Positions 26,321 to 34,256 of a stretch of DNA of 64,000 nt are shown piece by piece. Source of the stretch: Candidatus Epilinea brevis (GTDB lineage Bacteria; Chloroflexota; Anaerolineae; Epilineales; Epilineaceae). The DNA is taken from contig JADJUE010000002.1 in the NCBI GenBank assembly GCA_016710785.1, forward strand, positions 372,001 through 436,000. Direction: 5' to 3'. The notes under the pieces are model-generated. The model saw only the letters and a list, made by a program, of their open reading frames with translations, was not told the origin of the DNA and did no database searches. The first letter of the stretch is position 1; each line of letters opens with the position of its first letter. Made by a program: the position numbers and the translations under genes.

Positions 26321-26656
26321 ATGAAAAAGGTGTGGACGCCAAACGTGCAGGCGGTCGAGGTCAGACAGGTGACGCCTCATCCGCAGAAGGTACAGCCTGA
26401 GGTCACCTTGGTCGAGGTGAGCGACGACGGAGACATCCGGCCGCTGGTCGTCAAAGATCCGGTAGGCGTCTGGTACGAGCTGGTCGGCGAGGGTGTGAAG
26501 CGCCAAGGGAAGATGAACCCGAAGAGCCGGGCGCCCGGCAGCTACTTCCACACACCCGTGGCCCTCAAGGGCAACCCAATGCGCATGGTCGTCAAGCTGG
26601 TGAACGACCAGGTGAATGTCGCGCCTCTCTTCGATGCCGATGTCGCCGTAGTCTGA
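26321..26656 (+). CDS. Small hypothetical protein upstream of the subtilase
   Basis: 111 aa, MKKVWTPNVQAVEVRQVTPHPQKVQPEVTLVEVSDDG..., predominantly beta-like with no signal peptide and no Cys. The start is supported by AAAGGAGA 8 nt upstream. It ends 61 bp before the subtilisin-like protease and is probably co-transcribed with it. I recognise no family; a chaperone, substrate or regulator of the protease are guesses only. Confidence 0.7.
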   Translation: MKKVWTPNVQAVEVRQVTPHPQKVQPEVTLVEVSDDGDIRPLVVKDPVGVWYELVGEGVKRQGKMNPKSRAPGSYFHTPVALKGNPMRMVVKLVNDQVNVAPLFDADVAVV

Positions 26657-26717
26657 CCAGACCTGCGGTGCCAAGACCGTTCATTCCCGAAAACCACCAT
26701 CAGAAACGAGGAAGATC

Positions 26718-27986
26718 ATGGCTTCAAGCAGCCGCCGCAACAACCCGGCCGATGACAACGCTCCCCGCCGTTCGGTCATCGTGACCTTCAAGGCCAAGGA
26801 CAAGCGGGCCGATACGAGCACCGACAAGCTGGAGATCCTGACGCAGGCCATCTCCTCCCCGATGCAGTTCCTCGACGCGGCCGACATGATCGCCACGGCC
26901 GGCGTGGAGGGCTTGCAGCGGGTGGCGTCGGCGGTCGGTGAGCCCGAGGAGATCGGCTTCGATGTGAACCTCTACGAGGCGCCCATCGTCAGCCTCTCCC
27001 TGACCGAGGCCGAGATCAAGGCGCTCAAGGGCAACCCGAACATCGCCGCGGTGGAAGATGACGGCCTTTGCTACGCCTTGCCGGCGGAGGCCTTGGTGTT
27101 CGAGGATCAGCCGATCGTGGCCGCGGAGACCGTGCCGATCGGTGTCAGCCAGATCAAGTCCCCGGCGGCCTGGGGGGCCTCACGCGGCAAAGGCATTCGG
27201 GTTGCCGTGCTGGATACGGGCATCGATTGGACGCATCCGGACCTGACCGCCAACGTCAAAGGGGCGGTGAGCTTCGTGCCGGGCGAGACGGCAATGGACG
27301 GGCATAGCCACGGGACGCATTGCGCCGGGACCATCGGCGCGGCCATCAACGGCATCGGCGTGGTCGGGGTGGCGCCGGAAGCGTCGCTCTACGCGGTGAA
27401 GGTGCTCTCGAACTCGGGCTCCGGCAATTGGAGCTACCTGATTGCCGGCTTGGCCTGGTGTGTGAAGAACAAGATCCGCATCGCCAGCATGAGCCTGGGC
27501 GGCGGTGGGGTTCCTGTCGCGCTCAAGACGATGTGTGATGCCGCCTTCGACGCCGGTGTCCTGCTGGTCGCCGCTGCCGGCAACACCGGCGCGACTGGTG
27601 GCGCAGTCACGTTCCCGGGCAAGTACAAGAAGGTGATCGCCGTCTCCGCCGTCGACAGCTCCAATGTCCTGGCCTCCTTCAGCGCACACGGCCCCGAAGT
27701 GGAGCTGTGCGCTCCGGGCGTCAACGTGCTGTCGACCATCCCCGGAGGCGGGTACGGGAAGAAGTCGGGCACCAGCATGGCCTGTCCGCATGTCGCCGGC
27801 GCGGCGGCCGTGGCCTGGGGGGCGCATCGCTTCGCCACCAACAGCCAGATCTGGAACCTGCTGGCGCAGACCGCGGACAACCTGGGCGTTCCGGGTTGGG
27901 ATCCGAACTTCGGCTATGGGCGGGTGGACGCGGATCAGGCGGCTGGTGCCTTGGTACCGGCGCCGACCGCGCCGATGAAGCCGTAA
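26718..27986 (+). CDS. Subtilisin-like serine protease (S8) with I9-like prodomain
   Basis: 422 aa. The catalytic triad is visible: Asp166 (AVLDTGIDWTHPDL), His198 (HSHGTHCAGTIGAAING) and Ser353 (GTSMACPHVAGAAAVAW), with the oxyanion Asn in VAAAGNTGATGG. Residues ~18-115 (RSVIVTFKAKDKR ... IVSLSLTEAEIKALKGNPNIAAVEDD) look like an inhibitor-I9-type prodomain. No signal peptide is evident (MASSSRRNNPADDNAPRRS), so it is either intracellular or exported by a non-Sec route. GAGGAAG lies upstream of the ATG. A hairpin terminator follows. Confidence 0.94.
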   Translation: MASSSRRNNPADDNAPRRSVIVTFKAKDKRADTSTDKLEILTQAISSPMQFLDAADMIATAGVEGLQRVASAVGEPEEIGFDVNLYEAPIVSLSLTEAEIKALKGNPNIAAVEDDGLCYALPAEALVFEDQPIVAAETVPIGVSQIKSPAAWGASRGKGIRVAVLDTGIDWTHPDLTANVKGAVSFVPGETAMDGHSHGTHCAGTIGAAINGIGVVGVAPEASLYAVKVLSNSGSGNWSYLIAGLAWCVKNKIRIASMSLGGGGVPVALKTMCDAAFDAGVLLVAAAGNTGATGGAVTFPGKYKKVIAVSAVDSSNVLASFSAHGPEVELCAPGVNVLSTIPGGGYGKKSGTSMACPHVAGAAAVAWGAHRFATNSQIWNLLAQTADNLGVPGWDPNFGYGRVDADQAAGALVPAPTAPMKP

Positions 27987-28037
27987 TCCTTGCCACCGCA
28001 CCGCGCCCGTGAGGTCGCGCGGTGTCTGGCGGTCGTC

Positions 28038-28080
28038 GGGCGGCCCGGATGCATCGCATCCGGGCCGCCCTGCTTGTTGT
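28038..28080 (+). terminator. Hairpin terminator after the subtilase gene
   Basis: A perfect 15-bp inverted repeat (GGGCGGCCCGGATGC / GCATCCGGGCCGCCC) with a 3-nt loop, followed by a T-rich TGCTTGTTGT tract, about 50 bp after the stop at 27986. Confidence 0.75.
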
Positions 28081-28173
28081 GCACCGCTGCTGCATGCGGC
28101 CCGACCCTGGTCGGCGGTGGCCCGGTCAGCGGTCTCTGATCCGCCGCGGGTGCCCTTGCTCGGGACTGCCCGG

Positions 28174-28440
28174 TCAGTTCAGGGCAACCATCTCACCGTC
28201 GAGCTCGATGCGCCGCACCTGTGGCAGTCGCGCCAGCGCCAGGGCGACGCTCGGTGTCGCGGTGCCGCTGACGGCCAGGACCGGGTCGAGGTACAAAGCG
28301 ATGTGGAAGCCGCGCCGGGTCAAGGCCCCGCTGGCGTCCATGGTTCGCAGGGTGACGATGAAGCCCAGGCGGATGTCAGGGGCGGCGGCGGCCGCGCGCT
28401 TCAAGTGCGCGCGCAACGGCGGATCGATCTTGAACGCCAT
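28174..28440 (-). CDS. Small protein resembling a stand-alone I9-type protease inhibitor
   Basis: 88 aa from ATG 28440 (MAFKIDPPLRAHL), preceded by GAGG. Its order GFIVTLRTMDASGA ... VALALARLPQVRRIELDGEMVAL parallels the I9 prodomain pattern (IVxL ... L..LPxVxxIExD) seen in the neighbouring convergent subtilase. This is a pattern-level resemblance only. The ORF is open upstream to 28545, but that part covers a separate repeat fragment. Confidence 0.5.
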   Translation of the reverse strand: MAFKIDPPLRAHLKRAAAAAPDIRLGFIVTLRTMDASGALTRRGFHIALYLDPVLAVSGTATPSVALALARLPQVRRIELDGEMVALN

Positions 28441-28462
28441 GTCGTGTCCTCGCTTCCATTGC

Positions 28463-28546
28463 TCACTTCGCCAGCATGCGGTACACCAGCTCCCACAGCA
28501 GCCGTGGACATGCATGCGTTGACTGCCGGATGTCGTCCCACACACG
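28463..28546 (-). repeat. Copy 1 of the interspersed 'VWDDVRQS' tag
   Basis: Reads VWDDIRQSTHACPRLLWELVYRMLAK then stop on the minus strand, with no plausible start of its own. It matches the last 25 residues of the SGNH hydrolase (30344-30422) and a segment at 36393-36462. It ends 22 nt upstream of the next minus-strand ATG (28440). Confidence 0.6.
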
Positions 28547-28786
28547 GCGGGGGCGCCGGCGAACCGGGATGGCTACAAGGTAGCACGCGAGAGCGGTCGC
28601 TGCGCCGAGAACCGGAGGAGTTTCGGGGTTTGGACGGCGGCGCGGCGCGACTGCCGGACCTTGGGCAGCCATCCACGATGCTTGCGTAGCGAGAAGGCCT
28701 TGGTCGCAATCGCCCCCGTGGCGCGGCGAGCGGCATAATCACAGCCTGACCGCTCGTCCCGCAGCCCCAAGGAGATCGAAAAGACC

Positions 28787-28993
28787 ATGACTGGCACCGA
28801 CATGATCCTGATCAAGGAAGCGGAGGAACAGATCGCCGCCATCCTGCGCAAGCTGGAGGAGGAGACCAACTCCGTGATCCTGGACATCCAGTTGGAAGAG
28901 CAGAAGACGCAGTCCTTGTCCGAATCCCACCCTTCCTTTGTGGCGACGATCAAGCTGGTCCTGCGTTCGCCCGTCCAGCGCTGGCGGGAGTAG
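28787..28993 (+). CDS. Small coiled-coil-like protein, unknown
   Basis: 68 aa, MTGTDMILIKEAEEQIAAILRKLEEETNSVILDIQLEEQKTQ..., with an amphipathic helical first half. AAGGAG lies about 12 nt before the ATG. A second ATG at 28802 is possible. Its amino-acid use is plausible for a real gene but I recognise no family. Confidence 0.6.
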   Translation: MTGTDMILIKEAEEQIAAILRKLEEETNSVILDIQLEEQKTQSLSESHPSFVATIKLVLRSPVQRWRE

Positions 28994-29200
28994 CGCGCCA
29001 TGGCGTAGGGCGTGACGTGGCGTAGGGCGTGACGTGGGGACTCTCGTGTCGCGACGTCATGTCGAGCGGTGCGCTGCGACGCGGTCGACTGCTGCGGCGG
29101 CCGGCAAATACCGCCCGCCAGACCCGCCCCTGCGAGTCGCGATACGATCGCCCGGCCTTCCTCCCCTGTGTCCGGCCGCGTTGCCGCTATACTGAAACGC

Positions 29201-29521
29201 ATGGGATTTCAGCAGCGACCGCCGCGACGACCGCCCACCTGCCCTTGGTGCGGGGCGGAGATGGTGCCCTCCGAGGATGGCCGGGCCGGTCGCCTCTGCT
29301 GCCCGAATGGCGAGCCGGTGGAGCATCGGATCAGCGGCGGACGCTGGTATTTCAACGGCCGCCAGAATGGCCTCGATGAGCCTTTTCCTCCAGCTCCTGA
29401 GCCGGCCCCTGAACCGGCGCCGGATCTGCCCGGAGCCGGTGCTGGCGGCGGCGATGATCCACTGAACGATGCCCTGCGGATCGTGAGAGATGCCTGGAAA
29501 GATGCGGAGACCGGGGGCTAG
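29201..29521 (+). CDS. Small zinc-ribbon-like protein with Pro/Glu-rich tail
   Basis: 106 aa from ATG 29201. A treble-clef or ribbon-like Cys set (CPWCGAEM ... LCCPNGEPVEHR) near residues 13-45 is followed by RWYFNGR, an APEPAPEPAP linker and a helical end (LNDALRIVRDAWKDAE). A TATACT -10-like box ends 7 nt before the ATG, suggesting a leaderless mRNA. Its end overlaps the convergent nuclease fragment by 4 bp. Function unknown. Confidence 0.62.
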   Translation: MGFQQRPPRRPPTCPWCGAEMVPSEDGRAGRLCCPNGEPVEHRISGGRWYFNGRQNGLDEPFPPAPEPAPEPAPDLPGAGAGGGDDPLNDALRIVRDAWKDAETGG

Positions 29522-29676
29522 CGATTGCGCCCTTCAGGGATCGGCGATCCCTGACCGGCCGTCGCGCCTGGGTTCTTATGCGCCGATGTTGCGATGATCA
29601 AGTCCTCGGCAAGCCCCTGATCGATCCCCTTGCTTAGGATATCCTCGTAGAAGGTCAGTCCGGTCGCCGCTTCCAT
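29518..29676 (-). pseudogene. Fragment of an Rpn-like (PD-(D/E)XK/DUF4351) nuclease gene
   Basis: The 52-codon piece begins MEAATGLTFYEDILSKGIDQGL, nearly identical in DNA and protein to an internal stretch of the 273-aa gene at 36709-37530 (MEAATGLTFYEEILSKGIEQGL; 29620-29676 versus about 36940-36996). Both the nuclease domain upstream and the normal C-terminus are absent. It looks like residue of a second copy. Confidence 0.7.
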
Positions 29677-29704
29677 CGGGAATCGACGCCGGCGGTTGCA
29701 GGCG

Positions 29705-29956
29705 TCAGGCGGCGATACCGGTGAGGGGCAACGCGGAACGGACACCAGTGGCCTCATTGACCACCACCAGCTCAGAACTGTTCGGCTGGGATAGCTGCGC
29801 GTTGGCATTCAGGAGCTCGATGCCATACACAGTGCCGTCGGGGGCCATGTCCACGACGACTTCGTCGCTGATGCGGATCGACTCGACGCCACCGACCGTG
29901 TCGGTCCGTAGCCGCAGGTAGGCGATGTTGTAGCGCGGATCGTAGGTGAATTCCAT
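29705..29956 (-). CDS. DUF2283 protein
   Basis: 83 aa from ATG 29956: MEFTYDPRYNIAYLRLR ... VESIRISDEVVVDMAPDGTVYGIELLNANAQL, the characteristic DUF2283 pattern (YD...D..Y.......... D.D..G...GIE.L.A). It is 22 bp downstream of a DUF4258 gene. DUF4258/DUF2283 neighbours are common in Cyanobacteria and Chloroflexota and are often suspected of forming a toxin-antitoxin-like pair, but that is unproven. Confidence 0.85.
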   Translation of the reverse strand: MEFTYDPRYNIAYLRLRTDTVGGVESIRISDEVVVDMAPDGTVYGIELLNANAQLSQPNSSELVVVNEATGVRSALPLTGIAA

Positions 29957-29978
29957 GGTTGGCCTCGCAGAGTCAGTT

Positions 29979-30242
29979 CTAGAAGAATCGGGCGATGACG
30001 GTAATGACGAGCCAACTGTCATCGTCCTCGACGGCATAAGCCTCCACCTGCTTGGTCGCGTACTGTCTTCCGCGCCAGACGTCGTCAAAGGCGAAGTTGC
30101 GCCGGAATCCAATGCGCTCGAACTTGGCCTGAAAGCGCTCGCCGTCGGTCACGGTAGCGATCACTTCTGCTTCGACGACGCCGCGTTCGATCAAGCGGCC
30201 CGCAGCGTGAGGGTGGAGACGCACCGTCGTGGACATAGGCAA
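29979..30242 (-). CDS. DUF4258 protein
   Basis: 87 aa, MPMSTTVRLHPHAAGRLIERGVVEAEVIATVTDGERFQAKFERIGFRRNFAFDDVW...WLVITVIARFF. The H..R..ERG...EV..TV..GE pattern and the C-terminal hydrophobic ITV strand are the DUF4258 hallmarks. Start at 30242 or at the second Met (30236). Forms a two-gene unit with the DUF2283 gene. Confidence 0.83.
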   Translation of the reverse strand: MPMSTTVRLHPHAAGRLIERGVVEAEVIATVTDGERFQAKFERIGFRRNFAFDDVWRGRQYATKQVEAYAVEDDDSWLVITVIARFF

Positions 30243-30343
30243 CCAGTGTACCAGACGGCTTGAGGCAAGCCAATGAACCGCGAGGGGGGAACGCAGCCAT
30301 CGCGGGCGCTGCTGCAGGAACCATCGCCGGCCTGTGCGCTAGA

Positions 30344-31837
30344 TCAGCCGGTCAGCATCCGGAACACCGCCTCCCACAGCAGCCCATGGGCGTGGGCGGA
30401 CTGGCGGACATCGTCCCACACAGCGGGAGCGCCCTTTAGCAGGCTGTCCTGCTGGATGATGCCAGGCCAGTCCAGCTTGAGCGGGTCGGCGCCGGCGATG
30501 TCCGCTTTCTTCATCTCCGCGAGGAACAGCTCGGCCACGATGCCGTAGCCGATGGTGCTGGGATGGACGCCGTCAAGGCTCATGAGGCCACCGCCTTGCC
30601 GCTGCCCCTGCTCAGCTGTGTCGAGCATGAGCAGGCTGGGGATGGGATTCAGGCGCAGGAGGGGATGGGCCTTGGGGCCGGGATGGCCCTCATAGTACCG
30701 GCGCAGCGCCTTGCCGGGATCGTCAGAGAAGTTGTTGCGCCGCACGGCCAGGCGATCCAGGGCGCCGGCGGCGTCCACCACGTGCCAGTTGGCATGCACC
30801 GCCACCAATTCGCGGATGCTGCGGTTGAAGGCGTCGATGCGGCTCTCGATCATGATCGCCTGGGCACGGGTGAGGTGCTTGTGCAGCGCGGGCTCGAAGG
30901 TGCTTTCGGTGAGGAAGAAGCGGCCGTAGGCGCCGAAGTGCTGGCCGTCGAAGCTGCCCAGGCCGCGCACGACGGGAGGGATGGTGACCTTGGGCACCGT
31001 GCCGACGAAGACCTGCGAGCGGGTGCCGACGATGGCGTGTACCTCGGCCACCAATTGCCCGTAATCGCTCTTGAACTGGTTGACGCTCGTGAGGTTCCAG
31101 CGCTTGTAGCGGCTGGCGGGGTCGGAGGGCACGATGCTGCTGCTGTCGGCCATGTCCCTCACCTGCAGGTCCAGGACGGTACCTAGGCAGTCGTTGGCTC
31201 CCAGCCAGATGATGAGGATCTCCGGCTCACCTTCCGCTTCCACCAGCTGTCGCAGGCGGTCGACCATGGTGGAACGTCGCAGCTCCCGCCGGTTGCCGGG
31301 GTTGAGGACCATCTTTCCGGTGCGGTATTGCGACGCGGAGGGACTGCTGAAGGGGTCATCGGCCCTTCGGCCCTCCTCTTGGGCGATGATGGCGTCGCAG
31401 GCCTCGGGGGTCAGGGCGATGGCGTCGTGAACCGTGAAGCCCCAGACAGCCAGGTTGTGGTAGGTCTCGGCTACCGGCTGCGGCCGGTCACCCTCCCCGC
31501 GCTCGTAGTATTCCTCGGTCGCGTCGAACTGCTGGGCCAGCCGGAAGGGAAACTGGACCAGCCATTCGAGGGTGGACACGTCCTCGCCGGTGGCGCGCTG
31601 CACGAAACGCAGCGCCTCCTCGATGTTGAAGGGGAGGCCGAGCACCTGGGGCCCGTCCGCATCGTCGGGCAGGCGGCCTCGACCGGGGATGATCGGGAAG
31701 CGGAAGTCGGTCCCCGGCGTGACCCCCAGTGCCTTGGCGATCATGCAGGGATACGACAGGTCGGTGCGCCAGATGGCGCCGCTCTGGAAGCCCTGGGAGA
31801 GGCTGTCACCCAGGACGGCGAGCTTGGGCTTGGGCAT
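30344..31837 (-). CDS. SGNH/GDSL-type hydrolase-like protein
   Basis: 497 aa without a signal peptide. SGNH blocks: block I LAVLGDSLSQGFQSG (nucleophile Ser in GDSL), a likely block III IIWLGANDCLG (GxND), and block V LDGVHPSTIGY (DxxH). The protein is longer than typical GDSL esterases, with an insertion between blocks I and III. AGGAGG lies 7 nt before the ATG and a good promoter lies about 45 bp upstream. The C-terminal 25 residues (AVWDDVRQSAHAHGLLWEAVFRMLTG) are the interspersed tag also found at 28.5 and 36.4 kb. Probable ester or acyl hydrolase of unknown substrate. Confidence 0.82.
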   Translation of the reverse strand: MPKPKLAVLGDSLSQGFQSGAIWRTDLSYPCMIAKALGVTPGTDFRFPIIPGRGRLPDDADGPQVLGLPFNIEEALRFVQRATGEDVSTLEWLVQFPFRLAQQFDATEEYYERGEGDRPQPVAETYHNLAVWGFTVHDAIALTPEACDAIIAQEEGRRADDPFSSPSASQYRTGKMVLNPGNRRELRRSTMVDRLRQLVEAEGEPEILIIWLGANDCLGTVLDLQVRDMADSSSIVPSDPASRYKRWNLTSVNQFKSDYGQLVAEVHAIVGTRSQVFVGTVPKVTIPPVVRGLGSFDGQHFGAYGRFFLTESTFEPALHKHLTRAQAIMIESRIDAFNRSIRELVAVHANWHVVDAAGALDRLAVRRNNFSDDPGKALRRYYEGHPGPKAHPLLRLNPIPSLLMLDTAEQGQRQGGGLMSLDGVHPSTIGYGIVAELFLAEMKKADIAGADPLKLDWPGIIQQDSLLKGAPAVWDDVRQSAHAHGLLWEAVFRMLTG

Positions 31838-31879
31838 GGATCGACCTCCTGTGTTGATGGGGTGTCGCCGAACGCCGCG

Positions 31880-31908
31880 ACGGTACCAAGGGACAACCGG
31901 AGCGTCAA
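31880..31908 (-). promoter_or_regulatory. Promoter of the SGNH hydrolase gene
   Basis: Minus-strand TTGACG (31908-31903), 17-bp spacer, TACCGT (31885-31880), 43 bp upstream of the ATG at 31837 with AGGAGG between. Confidence 0.6.
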
Positions 31909-31987
31909 CGCCGGTGATGGCCGGTACCTGAGTTGACGCCCGGCGGTCCTGAATGAAGACAGCGTAACGGGAAGGCAGTCATGCCGC

Positions 31988-32021
31988 ACGAAGAACCGGA
32001 GCAATACCGGTGGCGACCGGT
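31988..32021. repeat. 34-bp hairpin repeat, copy A
   Basis: Identical over 34 bp to 36480-36513. It contains the inverted repeat ACCGG-AGCAATA-CCGGT followed by a second CCGGT. It lies in the intergenic region upstream of the SGNH hydrolase. The rest of 31909-32221 holds no gene I can support. Confidence 0.8.
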
Positions 32022-32221
32022 CCGCTCAGGCCCCAAATTCATCCCCACCCGTGACTTTTGCATGGGGCCCGACGACCATGGGGGATGTGGCGGGCCATCG
32101 GGCGGCGACGTAACGCGCGCTGAACCATCGCCACGGCGACCACCGCTATTCGTCCGGGACCCTGGAGCCGTGGACACCTTGAAACGCAAGCCGCGAACCC
32201 CGATCGGCGAGGACCGTCACC

Positions 32222-32764
32222 TTGCCTGAGGAAGCTCTCCTTCAGCGTGCCAGGTTGATGGACCCCGAAGCGCTCACCGTGATCCACGATCGGTACTTTG
32301 GACCGCTGTATCGCTTTATCAGTTTTCGCGTGGGTGACGCCGACACGACCGAAGATCTTGTCAGTGATGTGTTCACCCGCCTGCTCACCGCCCTGCACCA
32401 GGGCGGCGGACCCTCGCAAACCTTGAACGGCTGGTTGTACGGCGTGGCGAGCCATGTGGTCAACGATCACATCCGCCGCCACTATCGGCGCCCCCTGGCG
32501 GAACTGGTCGACACCCTTCCCGCCGCAGAGCTGGATCTGGCCGAAGCGATGGATGATCGGATCCATGCCGAGCGCCTCCGATCGGTCATGAACGAACTGA
32601 CTCCGGAGCAGCAGGAGGTGCTGTCGCTACGATTCGGGTCTGGTCTGCCGATTCGTGAAGTCGCTGAGTCCATGGGCAAAACGGACGGTGCGGTCAAACA
32701 ATTGCAGGCGCGGGCAGTCGCTCAACTGACCCGCCGCCTCCGCCCCGAGGGGGTAGCGGGATGA
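32222..32764 (+). CDS. ECF-type RNA polymerase sigma factor
   Basis: 180 aa. Region 2 (MDPEALTVIHDRYFGPLYRFISFRVGDADTTEDLVSDVFTRLLTAL) and region 4 (LRSVMNELTPEQQEVLSLRFGSGLPIREVAESMGKTDGAVKQLQARAVAQLTRRL) are canonical. The start is the TTG at 32222, preceded by GGCGAGGA; no in-frame ATG was found. The stop overlaps the next gene's ATG (ATGA), the classic sigma/anti-sigma arrangement. Confidence 0.92.
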   Translation: MPEEALLQRARLMDPEALTVIHDRYFGPLYRFISFRVGDADTTEDLVSDVFTRLLTALHQGGGPSQTLNGWLYGVASHVVNDHIRRHYRRPLAELVDTLPAAELDLAEAMDDRIHAERLRSVMNELTPEQQEVLSLRFGSGLPIREVAESMGKTDGAVKQLQARAVAQLTRRLRPEGVAG

Positions 32765-33999
32765 TGTCCGAAGCCGAGTTCGAGATGCGTGTCATCCACG
32801 CATTGGATGCCCTGGAGGCCGGCGTCGCTACCGCCGACATCCTCGCTGACTGCCCGCCGGATGATGCGGCGGCCCTGGCCGACCTGCTGCAGGTGGTCCG
32901 GGCGCTGGAGGCCCTGGCCGGCGCTCCGCACAAGGCGGCCGCGCGTCGGTCGCAGCAACGGTTCCTGGCCGCGGCCGTGCAGGCCAAGGCAACCGGCGAA
33001 GCGGCGGCGCGAGGGTTCCGCCGGGGCTTGCTGGCGGCTCTGTTGCTGCTTCTGCCCCTCGTCGCCTGCCTGTCGCTGAGCGGCAGGGGGCGCGCGTTGA
33101 TCGGTCGTGACGCGTCTGATCCCGCGATGGCGCCGGATGCCTGCGGGCCGACACCCGCCCCGAGTCCCGCAGACTCAGGTCGCGCGACCGCGACGACCGG
33201 CGCTACGGTTGAGGGCGAGCCCGGCAAGGAGCGCGACGGGACGGCCGACCCGGAAGGCTTGTATCCCCGGCCCCTCTTGCCGCTGACGACGAACCGCTTG
33301 ACCGCCGGCGGCGAGCACAGGCAGGGTCCGCGCGGCGGCTACCCCGCCCAGACGCCGACAAGCCGCGCCGGACTGTCGGCGACGGTCGCCGCCTGGGGCA
33401 CCCGCCAGGCGACCGGCGCAGGCACCCCGACGGCTCGCGGCCCCGTTGGACCCAGGGAAGGTCCGAAGGGTCAGGCGACAGCAGGACCCAAGGTCACCGG
33501 AACCCGCCGCCCCCAACCGCGACCCACGGTAGGACCGGCCGTCACGGTGTTCGCCACGCCGATTGGCGGGGCGACCCTGCCGCCGGCCACCAGGACCCCG
33601 CGGCCGGGAACACCGCCGGCGACGGGCACGCGCGTTGCCAGCGCGACGCCGCGCGGGGCTCTCAGCCCCACGCCGCCGGACGGGCGCAACGCCACGGCGC
33701 TCCCGTCGGCTACGCGCCGTCCGGCTCTCACCGCCACGGCCACCGTGGTCAGCGGGGGCGGGGCGCCGCCGGAGGATCCCAGCGCGACGCCGGAAGGCAG
33801 CGAGACACCGGAACTCACCGACACGCCTTGCCCATCCGGGACCCCCGAGCCCTCCCGCACGATGGAGCCCACTCGCAGCCCGGAACCCAGCCGCACCCGC
33901 GAGCCCAGCCGTACACCGGAGCCCAGCCGCACCCGCGAACCCACCCGCGCCCGTGAGCCCAGTCGCACCCCAGAGCCTTCGCGCACACCGCGCCCCTGA
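32761..33999 (+). CDS. Putative anti-sigma factor with long Pro/Thr-rich exterior
   Basis: 412 aa. Cytoplasmic helical N-terminus (MMSEAEFEMRVIHALDALEAGVATADILADCPPDDAAALADLLQVVRALE), one membrane helix (LLAALLLLLPLVACLSLS, about residues 100-118), then nearly 300 residues rich in Pro, Thr, Arg and Gly, ending in EPSRTR/EPSRTP hexapeptide repeats. Topology, four-base overlap with the ECF gene and the cytoplasmic helical domain suggest an anti-sigma factor, but no ZAS Cys/His motif is present, so the role is inferred. Confidence 0.7.
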   Translation: MMSEAEFEMRVIHALDALEAGVATADILADCPPDDAAALADLLQVVRALEALAGAPHKAAARRSQQRFLAAAVQAKATGEAAARGFRRGLLAALLLLLPLVACLSLSGRGRALIGRDASDPAMAPDACGPTPAPSPADSGRATATTGATVEGEPGKERDGTADPEGLYPRPLLPLTTNRLTAGGEHRQGPRGGYPAQTPTSRAGLSATVAAWGTRQATGAGTPTARGPVGPREGPKGQATAGPKVTGTRRPQPRPTVGPAVTVFATPIGGATLPPATRTPRPGTPPATGTRVASATPRGALSPTPPDGRNATALPSATRRPALTATATVVSGGGAPPEDPSATPEGSETPELTDTPCPSGTPEPSRTMEPTRSPEPSRTREPSRTPEPSRTREPTRAREPSRTPEPSRTPRP

Positions 34000-34143
34000 A
34001 CGGATGCGCCGACCAGGGTCGACAAGCAGCGCTTCTCTCCCCCCCGAGCGACGCTTGCCGGTCCTGGTCGGCGTCGTCCGCCCAGACCCTCCGGCGTGGG
34101 CGCGGATGCCTTCCGGCCGACCTCGTCGGCGCCAGGCGAACGA

Positions 34144-34190
34144 AGCGCAGGGCCGGATCAGCCAGTCTGGCTGACATCCGGCCCTGCGCT
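34144..34190. terminator. Perfect hairpin between convergent genes
   Basis: AGCGCAGGGCCGGAT at 34144-34158 pairs perfectly with ATCCGGCCCTGCGCT ending at 34190; the loop contains a further short AGCCAG/CTGGCT stem. Without a T run this is a likely bidirectional or weak terminator between the anti-sigma gene and the minus-strand propeller gene. Confidence 0.5.
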
Positions 34191-34256
34191 TGGCGGACGA
34201 TAGGCGCAACCGGCGCGGCGGCTGCGATAAGGAGCGCTCTGGCGGAGCCGTCGCCC

